Origin: Theodoxus fluviatilis
Taxonomy: Eukaryota; Mollusca; Gastropoda; Cycloneritida; Neritidae
Length of the DNA: 25,027 nucleotides
Reading direction: 5' to 3'
Assembly (NCBI GenBank): GCA_034096865.1
Contig: JAWQFJ010018646.1
Coordinates: 27,501-52,527, forward strand
Both the position numbers and the translations under genes were made by a program. How positions within the stretch are numbered: position 1 is the stretch's first letter; each line of letters begins with the position of its first letter. Shown one piece after another: positions 1 through 8,569 of this stretch. The notes under the pieces were generated by a model that saw only the letters and a list, made by a program, of their open reading frames with translations, did no database searches and was not told where the DNA came from.

Positions 1-1030
1 CGGAGTATCGCCTTGGCAGATATTGTTTCTCCATCTTGCACGAGAAATCTGCTCTACTAGGTGATTGATCACCCAGGCCCTTCCTAACGTATTTAGAATG
101 CAGGCTGCAAGCACGGTTCCTGGCTCCATGATGAAGGAAGAGGGTTATGGAAGAGACATCCATATTATGACAGATGTGATCTGGGGCAATCATTTACAAC
201 CGTTACTGTTCAATTTATACCGCTCCACTCATCAAGACCGTTTGGTGGTAGACCGATGGCTGTTCAAACAGTATTACTGCGTTCCGGTTCAAATATTTCA
301 CTGCAAGACACCGATGAAAAATGATTTCCTAATGGTCTTCTCACACGTGGCAAGTTTTTTTTGGAAAGGACACGAAATGTTCTTGTGTCCGGTAAAACGC
401 TAAAGTAGAACTGGGGTGAGATATGTAAACACATTACAGACGAGGGAACCCGCCGGAAAGTGAACTCGGGTCAACCGCGTTGTAGTCGACATTCATACCT
501 GTTGGCCACATGCATTACACTAAAATGAGTGCGTTAATAAATATCTTCCCAATCCTCCACGTAACATCGTGCTCATAGTTATAGTGGTATTTCCTTTGAT
601 TTACAAGTCACCAACCAACCATTTCCCCACAAACAAAACGAGGAAAACACCCTAGAATGTGAAGTTGCATCGTAGATCAGTTATTAACTCCTTTCTCCGC
701 CCATTCATTTTGATCGAATCAGCTGCGCTCCTTGTGACGACAACAGGTTTTTGCAATTAACGGCACACATTAGAAAGATACAGTGATGTAGAACTGTACA
801 AGACATTCATAAATAGGCGTCAGGCCATCATACAACTGACAGATGAAGTAGCAGATATCACAGAAAATCGAGTGTGGCGAGTCGACCTTTTGGACATAGT
901 TGGACACTTTTTTTTACCACGAAATCACATGCAGGAACCCATCTGATTGGCTGTTCAAGGGAGTGTCAAAGTGAGTGTCCGACGGACATGAAAAATAGTA
1001 TGTGTTTATATTGAGCGGACACTCGACAAA
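1..1030. other. gene-poor sequence, nothing recognised
   Basis: No protein family, RNA gene or splice-supported exon could be recognised here. An open frame of 112 codons lies at 65-403 on the plus strand, but its translation shows no familiar motif, and a frame of that length is expected by chance. A 17-base string, GAAATGTTCTTGTGTCC, occurs near 375 and again near 9310, which hints at a dispersed repeat. Confidence 0.5.
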
Positions 1031-1037
1031 ACATTGC

Positions 1038-1161
1038 TTTTGGTACTTGCGAGCGCGACATTTCCTATGGAAACAGGATAGTTGCCGGAACATTGCCACG
1101 TTAGGGCACGCCCTAAACACTTTTTTGGCCACTTGCAAGAGCGACATTTCCTATGAAAACA
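1038..1161. repeat. diverged tandem duplication, period 86 bp
   Basis: Two copies of a block of about 37 bp share the core GCGACATTTCCTATG (1055 and 1141) and the flanking TTGG..ACTTGC, 86 bp apart. The copies differ at several positions, so the duplication is old. Overlapping minus-strand frames contain the repeated peptide CFHRKCR, which simply reflects this duplication and is not evidence of a gene. Confidence 0.6.
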
Positions 1162-1342
1162 GCGCAGTTGGCAGAAATGTGTGCACGTGTGCGGGGGTCT
1201 AAAGGTGTCATTCTCAACGACACCCTTGATCAAATAATAACTATTGCTCAGTTTCTGTTGTCGCCATATAAGAGACTTGCAAATAATGGCTACAGATCTA
1301 AACTTGTCTCACAAACAAAAAAGGAAGCCACTCACTTGTAGC

Positions 1343-1372
1343 TTTCGATCCTCATCCGAGGATATTCCTCAG
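1343..1372 (-). ncRNA. hammerhead-ribozyme-like core at PLE 3' end
   Basis: The minus strand reads CTGAGGA (1372-1366), then a hairpin with stem ATCCTC/GAGGAT and a GGAT loop, then CGAAA. This matches the CUGANGA - stem II - GAAA arrangement of hammerhead ribozymes, which are known from Penelope-like elements. A two-base AU bulge precedes the stem, and I could not confirm stems I and III or the cleavage site, so activity is doubtful. The core overlaps the polyprotein stop codon (TGA within CTGAGGA). Confidence 0.45.
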
Positions 1373-3302
1373 CAAACTGAAGGCTGGAGAGAACTGGGTT
1401 CAGTCTTACACTCCCGGTTCAGGGTGGGGCTGTGGGCTGCGATGTAAATAGCCTCCTTCACTCCTCTCTGGAACCATCTCTGCTCCCTGTCTAGCACACT
1501 GATGTTGTCGTTGTCGAGGTGGTGCTTGTTTTCGAGAAGGTGCTCCCCGAACGGTGAAGTGTGCTTGTGGTGCTCCTTTACACGTTTTTGCAGTTTCCTT
1601 TCCGACTCCCCACATAGTCCTCATCACAGTCACTGCATTTCAGTCTGTAGACCACCCCTGATTTGTCCATTTTGTTGGTCTTGTCTTTAGGAGCAACAAG
1701 TTTGCTACGGATGGTGTTGATGGGCTTGGCGTAGACGCTGATCCCCCGCTTTCTGATCTTTTTGCTGAGGGCCTCCGTGACGCCCCTGACGTAGGGGATG
1801 GTGACATGGCCCTTCCTAAGGGATTGGCGTTCTGTCGAAGGGTGAGGTGTAGTTTTCTTCGAACCTGGGATGTCCCACGCCCACTTTTGGTATCCCGACA
1901 CGCTGAGGACTTTCTTGATGTGGTCGAATTCTTGTTGTTTCGCCTCGTCCGTTGAGCAGATAGTGTTGGCTCTGTGGGTGAGAGTTTGAATGACTCCCAG
2001 TTTGTGTTCGAGCGGTTGGTGACTGTCAAACTGGAGGTATTGGTCGGTGTGTGTTGGCTTACGGTAGACGGAGAAAGCAAACCCCGAGTCAGTCCTGGTG
2101 ATGCGTGTGTCCAGCATGGCGATGCTGCCGTTGTCTTCCAACTCCCGCGTAAACTGAATGGCAGGGTGTTGGCTGTTGAGGTGGTTGCTGAACTCCTCCA
2201 CCACAGACGTCTTGAGCACGGTCATGGTGACGTCCATGTAGCGGTCCCAGTAGCGAGGAGGAGTGTGAAAGGACGCCAAGGCTTTCTCCTCGAAATCCTC
2301 CATGAAGAGGTTGGCGACAATGGGACTCACAGGGGATCCCATGGCTGCTCCTTCTGTCTGCTGGAAAAAGTTCCCTTCAAAAGTGAAGTACGTGGTGTTG
2401 AGGCAGCAAGCGAGGAGATCGCAAACTTGATCAGCAGAGAGGGCTGTACGTTGAGGTAGAGTAGGGTCGTTCTGCAGTCTGCGCCTGATGATCTCGATGC
2501 TCTCAGTCACCGGCACGCTGGTAAACAGCGCCGTGACGTCGTAGGACACCAAGATTTCGTCGGGCTGGGGAACTATGTCAGAAAGCTTCTGCTCCAAATC
2601 AGCGCTATTGGTGATGTTGTGTAGAGTCTTGCCCACCAAGGGGGCGAGGACGTCCGCCACAAACCTGGCCGTCTCATACGTCAGGGATCCTCTAGAGGCG
2701 ACGATGGGGCGGAGGGGGACATCCGTCTTATGTACCTTGGGTAGGCAGTAGAACTTGGGGACGTCGGCGGCAGTGGGATACAGTTTCCTGTTCTTCCTTC
2801 TGAGTCAGCGTACCCTCGTTGCGGAGACTTTGGAGCAGTTTAGTGAGTCTAGTGGAGTACTTGGCAGTAGGATCTTTCTTGAGTTCTTGGTAGGTCTTGG
2901 TGTCACCCAGCAGCTGGTGCGCTTTCTCATAGTGCTGTCCCTTGGGCATGATGACTGTCGCACGGCCCTTGTCGCAGGCAGAATCATGATCGAGTCGTTT
3001 TTCTTCAGGTTGGTGAGGGCCAGCCTCTCCTCACGGGTGAGGTTAGACTTGGGTGGGTAGCTTTGCTTGAGGACGTTGACACATTCCGAGCGGAGATGTG
3101 CTGCGTCTTTACTGTTTGGGCCGATCTGTCGACATGCTGTCTCAATGGTTGTGATGTAGTTCACGATAGGAAGTTTATCGGGGGCGACCGCGAAGTTCAG
3201 TCCTCTGCGTAACACTGAGGTTTCTGCATCAGTCAAGGTACGTTCCGATAGGTTCACAACCCACCTTTCTTTCAGTTTCTGAGCAGACTTGCAAATGTCT
3301 GT
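1369..3302 (-). pseudogene. Penelope-like RT / GIY-YIG polyprotein, frameshifted
   Basis: In life this protein would copy the element RNA and nick target DNA. The reading order on the minus strand is: N-terminal PLE-type region (about 3302-2975); linker with the KFYCLPKVHK-type motif and PLRPIVASRGS; RT core with motif A YDVTALFTSVP (Asp codon at 2538-2540) and motif B GAAMGSPVSPIVANLF; then a GIY-YIG domain starting at GVVYRLKCSDCDEDYVG. Three single-base frame shifts are visible, near 2974-2977, 2783-2792 and 1607-1611; the last lies in a run of four G and cuts the GIY-YIG domain, whose remainder (R, H and E residues, to a TGA at 1369-1371) continues in another frame. Catalytic motif C, normally Y-x-D-D, reads YMDV (2229-2240), so the second Asp is lost. 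The family call is strong; the copy is clearly non-functional. Confidence 0.85.
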
Positions 3303-4377
3303 TTAATGCAAACCCTCTTCTGCCTTTATCCCAGAGGTGGCGTCATGTCCAGCCACCAAAGTCGGTTGATTCGATTTCCCGGAAAAGTCAATAGGAATAT
3401 ATGCAAGAATTATCTCTCACTTAAGCAGTCGTAGGTTGACTAAGAGGCATTCCGTGCTAAAGTGGATATAAATATAGTCATCAGTTGTGTGTACAGGCAC
3501 TGCTGTGTGATAAATCAAAGATGTAACACTACTTGAAAAGGGGAACTTCTGTTTGATGTGTGTGTACAATAAAACTGATTATTTTCTCAACACAGAGTGA
3601 GTATTTTGCACAGCCACGATGCGTAATCCTTTTTTTTCGAAAACCGTGGTTGTACATGGTCATTTCAATGCCGAATTAATGTTTTGATTTAAACTCCTAT
3701 AGACAAAACTTTGATACATTTAAACGATGAAACCCATGATTTAGACAGGAAATTTGCTCAACTTTTACGATTCTGAACAGAAAATGTTCGATAGCCTGCG
3801 GCAGTTATTTCCAATATCAACGGAAATATATCAGTGTGCACGGGACTGAAAACAGCCCTTCAGAAAGTTTCACACTGCAGTAAGTGTGACATCAATCGAA
3901 GTGAATAAATACAATGTTTTATTATTTCATGCTACTGCCTCCTCTGCAGATTGTTCTGACGTTAAAAGCAATAATTTTCCGCGTGTTAGAAAATCATTAG
4001 TAGGTAATTTCAGTCTCGGAGAATATTTGCAGTAAAAGTGTAGAAGTCGATTAATAACCCTTGACAGCAGTTGTAGTTTCTTCTTTGATCAGCGGAGAGT
4101 AAAATATCGAACGGAGCGAAGGTCCCAGCCTATTAAAAGGCCTGAAAGAAAATGCTCCCTCCTCCACTGTAGAAAGCCGCTCTCCGCAGGAATTTAAAAA
4201 AATTAATTAAAGTGGTTCATAGCCAACAGCCTCGGATAGATGTTGCCATGGTTACACGTGGCTGATAGATTGGATGCACGCGTCTTTTAGTCACCAACCC
4301 TTGACAGACCGCCGTGATCGCCATTAGCAGGTCTTTTCCCCCCAGTAGATAGCGAACGCCTCATGAGCTTGCGTGTG
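3303..4377. other. AT-rich intergenic or intronic DNA
   Basis: No open frame, RNA gene or repeat could be recognised. The stretch may lie within a later intron of the minus-strand host gene whose first two exons are at 10163-10017 and 5255-5066, because that gene continues leftwards. A splice-acceptor-like TTTTCTTTCAG occurs on the minus strand near 4141-4151, but the sequence after it closes within a short distance in the required phase. Confidence 0.4.
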
Positions 4378-4389
4378 ATCGCATAGATG
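4378..4389. repeat. target-site duplication, left copy
   Basis: ATCGCATAGATG is repeated exactly at 4661-4672 on the other side of a 271-bp insertion. A 12-bp exact duplication is typical of retroelement or PLE-type insertion rather than of a cut-and-paste MITE. Confidence 0.85.
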
Positions 4390-4476
4390 TGGAAAAAAGG
4401 AGGCCGGTGTTGGACTCGTATTGAAACAAAAGAAGTAGGGAGACTCTTGTCCAACTTTACAAATTTAATACAGAGC

Positions 4477-4505
4477 TTTCGGGGCCAAGTAGGCTCCTTC
4501 CTCAG
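4477..4505 (-). ncRNA. hammerhead-like core, left arm of small palindrome
   Basis: This is the exact mirror image on the minus strand of the motif at 4580-4608, so a transcript from either strand would carry one copy. Confidence 0.35.
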
Positions 4506-4579
4506 TGCAGTGAAAGGCTATGTGCGCACGTGTACATATAGGCCTATATGTACACGTGCGCACATAGCCTTTCACTGCA

Positions 4580-4608
4580 CTGAGGAAGGAGCCTACTTGG
4601 CCCCGAAA
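4580..4608 (+). ncRNA. hammerhead-like core, right arm of small palindrome
   Basis: CTGAGGA (4580-4586) is followed by GGAGCC, a short loop, GGCCCC and GAAA (4605-4608). The potential stem II has one A-C mismatch and an extra A before it, so the fit to a hammerhead is imperfect. Stems I and III are not established. Confidence 0.35.
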
Positions 4609-4660
4609 GCTCTGTATTAAATTTGTAAAGTTGGACAAGAGTCTCCCTACTTCTTTTTTT

Positions 4661-4672
4661 ATCGCATAGATG
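4661..4672. repeat. target-site duplication, right copy
   Basis: Exact second copy of ATCGCATAGATG, directly after the run of T that ends the palindromic insertion. Confidence 0.85.
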
Positions 4673-5065
4673 GTTAGAGTTTATCGGAACTTGCATGTAG
4701 CAGTAGAAACATTGGTTGCCGTAATATATAAACGAAAAGTCTTAGACTATGAATGCTGTGAGATATCAAGGATTTGGATGTCGTCAACACAGAGTAATGG
4801 AATTAGGCACAATTACTGAGAACAAAGCTATATTGTAAGACAGAGAGAATGTCCAGGGAAAAAACTTAGGAACTTGGATGAGCAATTTCGAAATTGGATT
4901 AAAACTGGATTCCAATGAAAAGTAATTTTGCCTATATAACATTTACAAGTGAAGTGATGAAGAATGTACCGTCATTTGTCAATCATGGTCGCTTATATAT
5001 TTGGCCAAGCCTTCAGAATCTACATCGAATGTCTGCTGACACACACGATGCTACAGATGACTAAC
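4673..5065. other. intronic sequence left of exon 2
   Basis: AT-rich and without a recognisable gene. It follows the splice donor GTTAGT of exon 2 on the minus strand (5065-5060), so it should be the beginning of the next intron of that gene. Confidence 0.45.
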
Positions 5066-5255
5066 CTTTGACCATGTTTTTGTTGGTGGGTGTGAGAGGA
5101 GGGGGCACCATCAGCCCCTGGATAGACTCTGGCACTTCCTTGAGTGGAACTCTCTCCAGGCGCACCCGACGGCAGAAGCCCTCCCTCTCCAGCCACCGAA
5201 ACAGGCAGAGCTTGGTGTTGTTGAGCGTAAAGTAGTAGCCGTCCTTCTCCACCAC
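5066..5255 (-). CDS. exon 2 of a host gene, ParB/sulfiredoxin-like N-terminus (tentative)
   Basis: A minus-strand exon of 190 nt bounded by an acceptor with a pyrimidine-rich tract (CTCCTGTCTAG, AG at 5257-5256) and a near-consensus donor AAAG|GTTAGT (5065-5060). It starts in phase 0, which fits exon 1 exactly, and ends in phase 1. The peptide begins VVEKDGYYFTLNNTKLCLF and continues with a charged stretch, then ESIQGLMVPPPLTPT. The pattern of a hydrophobic VV-x-x-DG-x-Y-F-x-L-N-N followed by an aliphatic helix is reminiscent of ParB/sulfiredoxin-fold proteins, in which this part forms the nucleotide-binding strand and loop. That assignment is from pattern memory only. No further exon is identifiable to the left, so the gene is incomplete here. 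Confidence 0.6.
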
Positions 5256-5645
5256 CTAGACAGGAGTGAAGTGAAGTTACAGCGAAACAAGTTTGTAAAC
5301 TTCCTTTACATTAAACGATGTACGGTATTAAAGCATAAAAGGAGTCATGGAAAAATGAAAAACGTAATGGAATACGCCTGAAGGTTATATAATTGATTGC
5401 GTGAGCATCAATATACCTGAAGCCTGATTGCTCGAGGATGCAATAGGGAACACTTAGATAAAGTATGATTGCAACAAATGACTTGGCAGTTTCGGACTGA
5501 ACGTTGGTGGTGACAAATGCGATGTAGAAGCGCATCATGTTATTGTTCATGAGGCGTCTACGCTTTACAGCAGCATACCCAGCAGCGACTACGGGAGGGG
5601 GAGGATGGGGGGGGGTGGCTTCTGAATGCGAGCAACGTTTCCTAT

Positions 5646-8165
5646 ATGACGTGTCATGAAGAATATTGTCTTGATTTGAAACTTGAGTCAATTACAGAGA
5701 AAACATTGCGTCAGAACGGCAGATATACATATTTTTCTTTCAACACAAAGGGGCCTTCCCTGGCCGAGGGGTCTGAAGTCATAGACAGAGCACGCAGCAA
5801 ATCTGCGCCAGGACCCAATGGAGTCCCGTACACAGTCTACAAGAGATGCCCCGAGACCAGGAGAGCCCTTCTGCGAGTGTTGAGAGGTGCATGGCGAAAG
5901 CGGAGTGTGTGCAAGGAATGGAGGAGGACCGATGGAATCTATATTCCCAAAGAGCAGGACTCCGAGACCATAAACCAATTCCGCCCCATCTCCCTGCTGA
6001 ATGTGGAAGGGAAAATCTTCCTTGCGGTGGTGGCGAGACGATTGACCAACTTCCTCACGCGCAACGGTTTCGTGAACATGTCCGTCCAGAAAGGGGGACT
6101 GCCAGGGATGTCCGGATGCCTTGAACATGCATCCATGATCTGGGAGGCCATCCAGAAGGCAAAAGCGTGCAGGCTCAATCTGCACGTCATCTGGCTCGAC
6201 TTAGCCAATGCATACGGTTCGGTGCCGCACCAAGTGATATGGCTGGCCCTCAGAATGTACCATGTTCCTGAACCCATGATCCAGCTGCTGCAAGGCTACT
6301 TTGAGGACTTCCAGATGAGGTTCACAACCAGGCAGTACACCACAAACTGGATTCCCCTGAAGGTGGGAATAGCCATGGGTTGCACAGTCTCACCAATCCT
6401 CTTTGTAATGGTCATGCAAGTCGTCCTGAGAGCAGCCGAGGCGCACTGCAGCGGTGCTAACTTAGGAGGCGGTCTCCACATGCCCCCTCTCAAAGCGTTC
6501 ATGGATGATACGACAGTGCTAGCCACACAGGAGGACGAGGCACGAAGAATCCTCTCCCGGCTCCAGCAGGTCATAGAGTGGATGGGCATGAAGTTCAAGC
6601 CCCAAAAGTCAAGAAGCCTTTTGCTGCAGAAGGGAAAGGTGAGGCCAAACGTGATCTTCACGGTGGCGGGTGAAGCGATGCCAACTGTGACCCAACAACC
6701 AGTCAAAAGCCTCGGAAGGGTGTACGACTCCAGCTTGAGAGATACAGGAAGAGCCAAGGAAATCAGGGACACCACAAAGACGGGGCTTGAGAAGATCAAC
6801 AAGTGCCCCCTTCAAGGAAAGTTCAAGATCTGGATATTCCAACATGTCCTCCTCCCAAAACTGCTATGGCTGCTGCTCATCTACGATATCTGCACAAGCA
6901 CAGTGGAGGGGCTGGAGTCTATGGTCAGCAAGTTTCTCCGCGGATGGCTTGGTGTCCCCCCCGGCTTCTCGAACGTGGGGCTATATGGGAAGGCAAACAA
7001 GCTCGCTCTGCCACTAAAATCGATCACGGAGGAATTCAAGGTGGGCAACGCCAGACTGCTCATGATGCTCCAGACGTCGGAGGACACCCTGGTGAGATCA
7101 ACCCTGCCCACCATCAGATCGGGAAAGAAATGGACTGCTCAGGGGGCAGTCGACGCAGCCACGGAGAGCCTGAAGCTGAAGGAAGTCATGGGACACACCC
7201 AAAGCGGTCGACAAGGTCTCGGATACAGTGAGAGACCAACATTCTGGTCAAGGGCAGGAAACAAAAGCAAACGCGACATGGTGAGCCTGGAAATAAGGGC
7301 AGCAGAGGAAGCCAAGAGGGCAGCTGCAGGCGCGCAGCAGGCACAGCAAGGCCAATGGACAACTTGGGACGCAGCAGAGCAAAGAAAGCTGTCCTGGAGA
7401 GACATCTGGCACAAGGCACCAATGCGGCTGGCTTTTATAATTAGGGCTACGTATGATCTGCTACCCACCAACGCGAATCTGGCCAGATGGGGAAAGACAT
7501 CAGACAGCTACTGTCCGCTTTGTGGTTTGAAACAGACTCTCAACCATGTCCTGTCAGCGTGTGGCGTGGCCCTGGGCCTTGGACGGTACACCTGGCGCCA
7601 CAAGAAGGTTCTCCATCACCTGGCCCAAGCAGCGGAGGAGGCGATAGGGCACGCTAATGCCGAGGAAAAAGGGCTCCCACAGCAAAAGAAGTTCGTGAGT
7701 GCCGGAGAGTCGGGAACCGCAGTGCGCAAGAAATCGGTAACATCCGGCGTCCTTACAGCTGCACAAGACTGGACAATAGCAACTGATCTAAAGGGGCAAA
7801 GCCGGTACCCCGCAGAGATCAGAGAGACAGGGCAGCGACCAGACATTGTGCTCCACTCTGCAAAGACCAAGAGAATGGTCCTCATAGAACTGACAGTGCC
7901 CCTGGAAGACAAGATGGAAGAGTGGCAACAAGTCAAGCAAGCAAAATACGAACCCCTTGCCAACCAGCTGAGAAGGCAGGGCATTTGGACCCCCATCCTC
8001 GCGGTCGAGGTGGGAGCTAGGGGTTTCGTAGGCCACACAGTCCACGGCGCCTGCAGGCAACTCAGCCTCTCAAGCCGGCAGTGCACACAGTCAGCAAGAG
8101 CCATGGCAGAAGCCGCAGAGAGGGTATCTGTCTGGATATGGATGCGCAGAAACAGCAGAGAGTAG
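5646..8165 (+). CDS. reverse transcriptase / restriction-like endonuclease of a non-LTR retrotransposon, 5'-truncated
   Basis: An 839-codon open frame. Element-derived sequence seems to begin around codon 30-35; the codons before that read into flanking DNA. RT motifs in order: SAPGPNG (53-58), FRPISLLN, GLPGMSGC, motif A LDLANAYGSV (Asp185), motif B GIAMGCTVSP, motif C FMDD (285-288) and GMKFKPQKS. After the thumb come a CCHC zinc knuckle (Cys623, Cys626, His634, Cys639) and a PD-(D/E)xK-type endonuclease with RPD (Asp733), E748 and a downstream KxxKY. This is the domain order of R2/NeSL-group LINEs, which nick DNA with the endonuclease and copy RNA by target-primed reverse transcription. 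Full-length relatives carry N-terminal zinc-finger or Myb DNA-binding domains; these are missing, so the copy cannot be autonomous. No catalytic residue is lost and no internal stop occurs, suggesting a recent insertion. The exact clade is uncertain. Confidence 0.85.
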   Translation: MTCHEEYCLDLKLESITEKTLRQNGRYTYFSFNTKGPSLAEGSEVIDRARSKSAPGPNGVPYTVYKRCPETRRALLRVLRGAWRKRSVCKEWRRTDGIYIPKEQDSETINQFRPISLLNVEGKIFLAVVARRLTNFLTRNGFVNMSVQKGGLPGMSGCLEHASMIWEAIQKAKACRLNLHVIWLDLANAYGSVPHQVIWLALRMYHVPEPMIQLLQGYFEDFQMRFTTRQYTTNWIPLKVGIAMGCTVSPILFVMVMQVVLRAAEAHCSGANLGGGLHMPPLKAFMDDTTVLATQEDEARRILSRLQQVIEWMGMKFKPQKSRSLLLQKGKVRPNVIFTVAGEAMPTVTQQPVKSLGRVYDSSLRDTGRAKEIRDTTKTGLEKINKCPLQGKFKIWIFQHVLLPKLLWLLLIYDICTSTVEGLESMVSKFLRGWLGVPPGFSNVGLYGKANKLALPLKSITEEFKVGNARLLMMLQTSEDTLVRSTLPTIRSGKKWTAQGAVDAATESLKLKEVMGHTQSGRQGLGYSERPTFWSRAGNKSKRDMVSLEIRAAEEAKRAAAGAQQAQQGQWTTWDAAEQRKLSWRDIWHKAPMRLAFIIRATYDLLPTNANLARWGKTSDSYCPLCGLKQTLNHVLSACGVALGLGRYTWRHKKVLHHLAQAAEEAIGHANAEEKGLPQQKKFVSAGESGTAVRKKSVTSGVLTAAQDWTIATDLKGQSRYPAEIRETGQRPDIVLHSAKTKRMVLIELTVPLEDKMEEWQQVKQAKYEPLANQLRRQGIWTPILAVEVGARGFVGHTVHGACRQLSLSSRQCTQSARAMAEAAERVSVWIWMRRNSRE

Positions 8166-8294
8166 GGTCCACCTAGTGTGCGCTAATGTGACACGAATTC
8201 GAACGGAAAACTTGTCAGTACCGTGGCACATTCCTCCACCCAATAACCCGCCGTGGCCTGTCGCGCGGGCGAGGTCACATGGCATGCCTCTGCT
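5735..8294 (+). mobile_element. 5'-truncated R2/NeSL-type LINE
   Basis: The left limit is estimated from where the translation starts to look like the family (FNTKGPSLAEGSEV, upstream of the SAPG motif). The right limit is placed arbitrarily at the poly-C tract after about 130 bp of 3' UTR. I could not find a target-site duplication. 5' truncation is the usual outcome of incomplete target-primed reverse transcription. Confidence 0.65.
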
Positions 8295-8319
8295 CCCCCC
8301 CCCCCCCCCCCCCCCCCCC
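8295..8319 (+). repeat. homopolymer tract C25
   Basis: Twenty-five consecutive C between the LINE 3' UTR and the SINE. The length is probably polymorphic or subject to sequencing error. Confidence 0.95.
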
Positions 8320-8377
8320 AGGCGCGATCTCGAACTGAAGAAAAGACCTGCCAATAAGGGAGCACTTTCCCCGCGAA

Positions 8378-8515
8378 GCTCTGTGGCAAGAGCGGTAGCG
8401 CGCTGGACCTGCAGTCAGTGGGTGCGGGGTTCGAAACGGCGCGGATTCCAGAGGTGCGTCCTTGAGCAAAAATGCTTAATTCCGATTGCTTCTCCCCGCC
8501 CCCTGCCAAATACAG
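8378..8515 (+). mobile_element. tRNA-derived SINE
   Basis: A tRNA-like head carries a box A (TGGCAAGAGCGG, 8384-8395) and an almost perfect box B (GGTTCGAAAC, 8428-8437), the internal RNA polymerase III promoter. Downstream, CTTGAGCAAAAATGCTTAATT and then CCGATTGCTTC resembles the conserved central domain seen in many invertebrate SINEs. Mismatches in the acceptor-stem region argue against a functional tRNA. The 3' end is uncertain and may extend to about 8660. Confidence 0.7.
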
Positions 8516-8569
8516 TGGCAGAAAGACGGACACCTGGAGGTCAGTCCAGGTGTGGCCCATTTCCCGAGA

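Larger units (their letters stand above)
1343..3302 (-). mobile_element. degenerate Penelope-like retroelement
   Basis: This is a minus-strand element built of an N-terminal PLE region, reverse transcriptase and GIY-YIG endonuclease, followed by a hammerhead-like motif, which is the layout known for Penelope-like elements. I could not define target-site duplications or exact ends. The 5' limit is set by the first in-frame stop upstream (3303-3305), and the 3' limit by the hammerhead-like core. The many coding lesions show a dead copy. Confidence 0.8.
4390..4660. mobile_element. 271-bp palindromic insertion, probably non-autonomous PLE-related
   Basis: The insertion is bounded by the 12-bp duplication. 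Positions 4428-4657 form a perfect palindrome: two 115-bp arms meet with no spacer between 4542 and 4543 (centre TATAGGCCTATA). I checked the arms base by base and found no mismatch. The left 38 bp (4390-4427), with TGTTGGACTCGTATTG, has no mirror copy, and the right end is a run of T. Each arm holds the string CTGAGGA...CCCCGAAAGC, resembling the hammerhead core of Penelope-like elements, so this may be two tail fragments of such an element joined head to head. It encodes no protein; the 77-codon frame across it is an accident of the palindrome. Confidence 0.7.

Noticed and set aside
65..403. 112-codon ORF as a gene
   Set aside because: No recognised motif, no splice or promoter support; the length is compatible with chance.
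4387..4620. 77-codon ORF across the small palindrome
   Set aside because: Its sequence derives from the inverted repeat and has no independent support.
8378..8450. Functional tRNA gene
   Set aside because: Boxes A and B are present, but no proper acceptor stem or anticodon arm can be drawn, and a SINE body follows.
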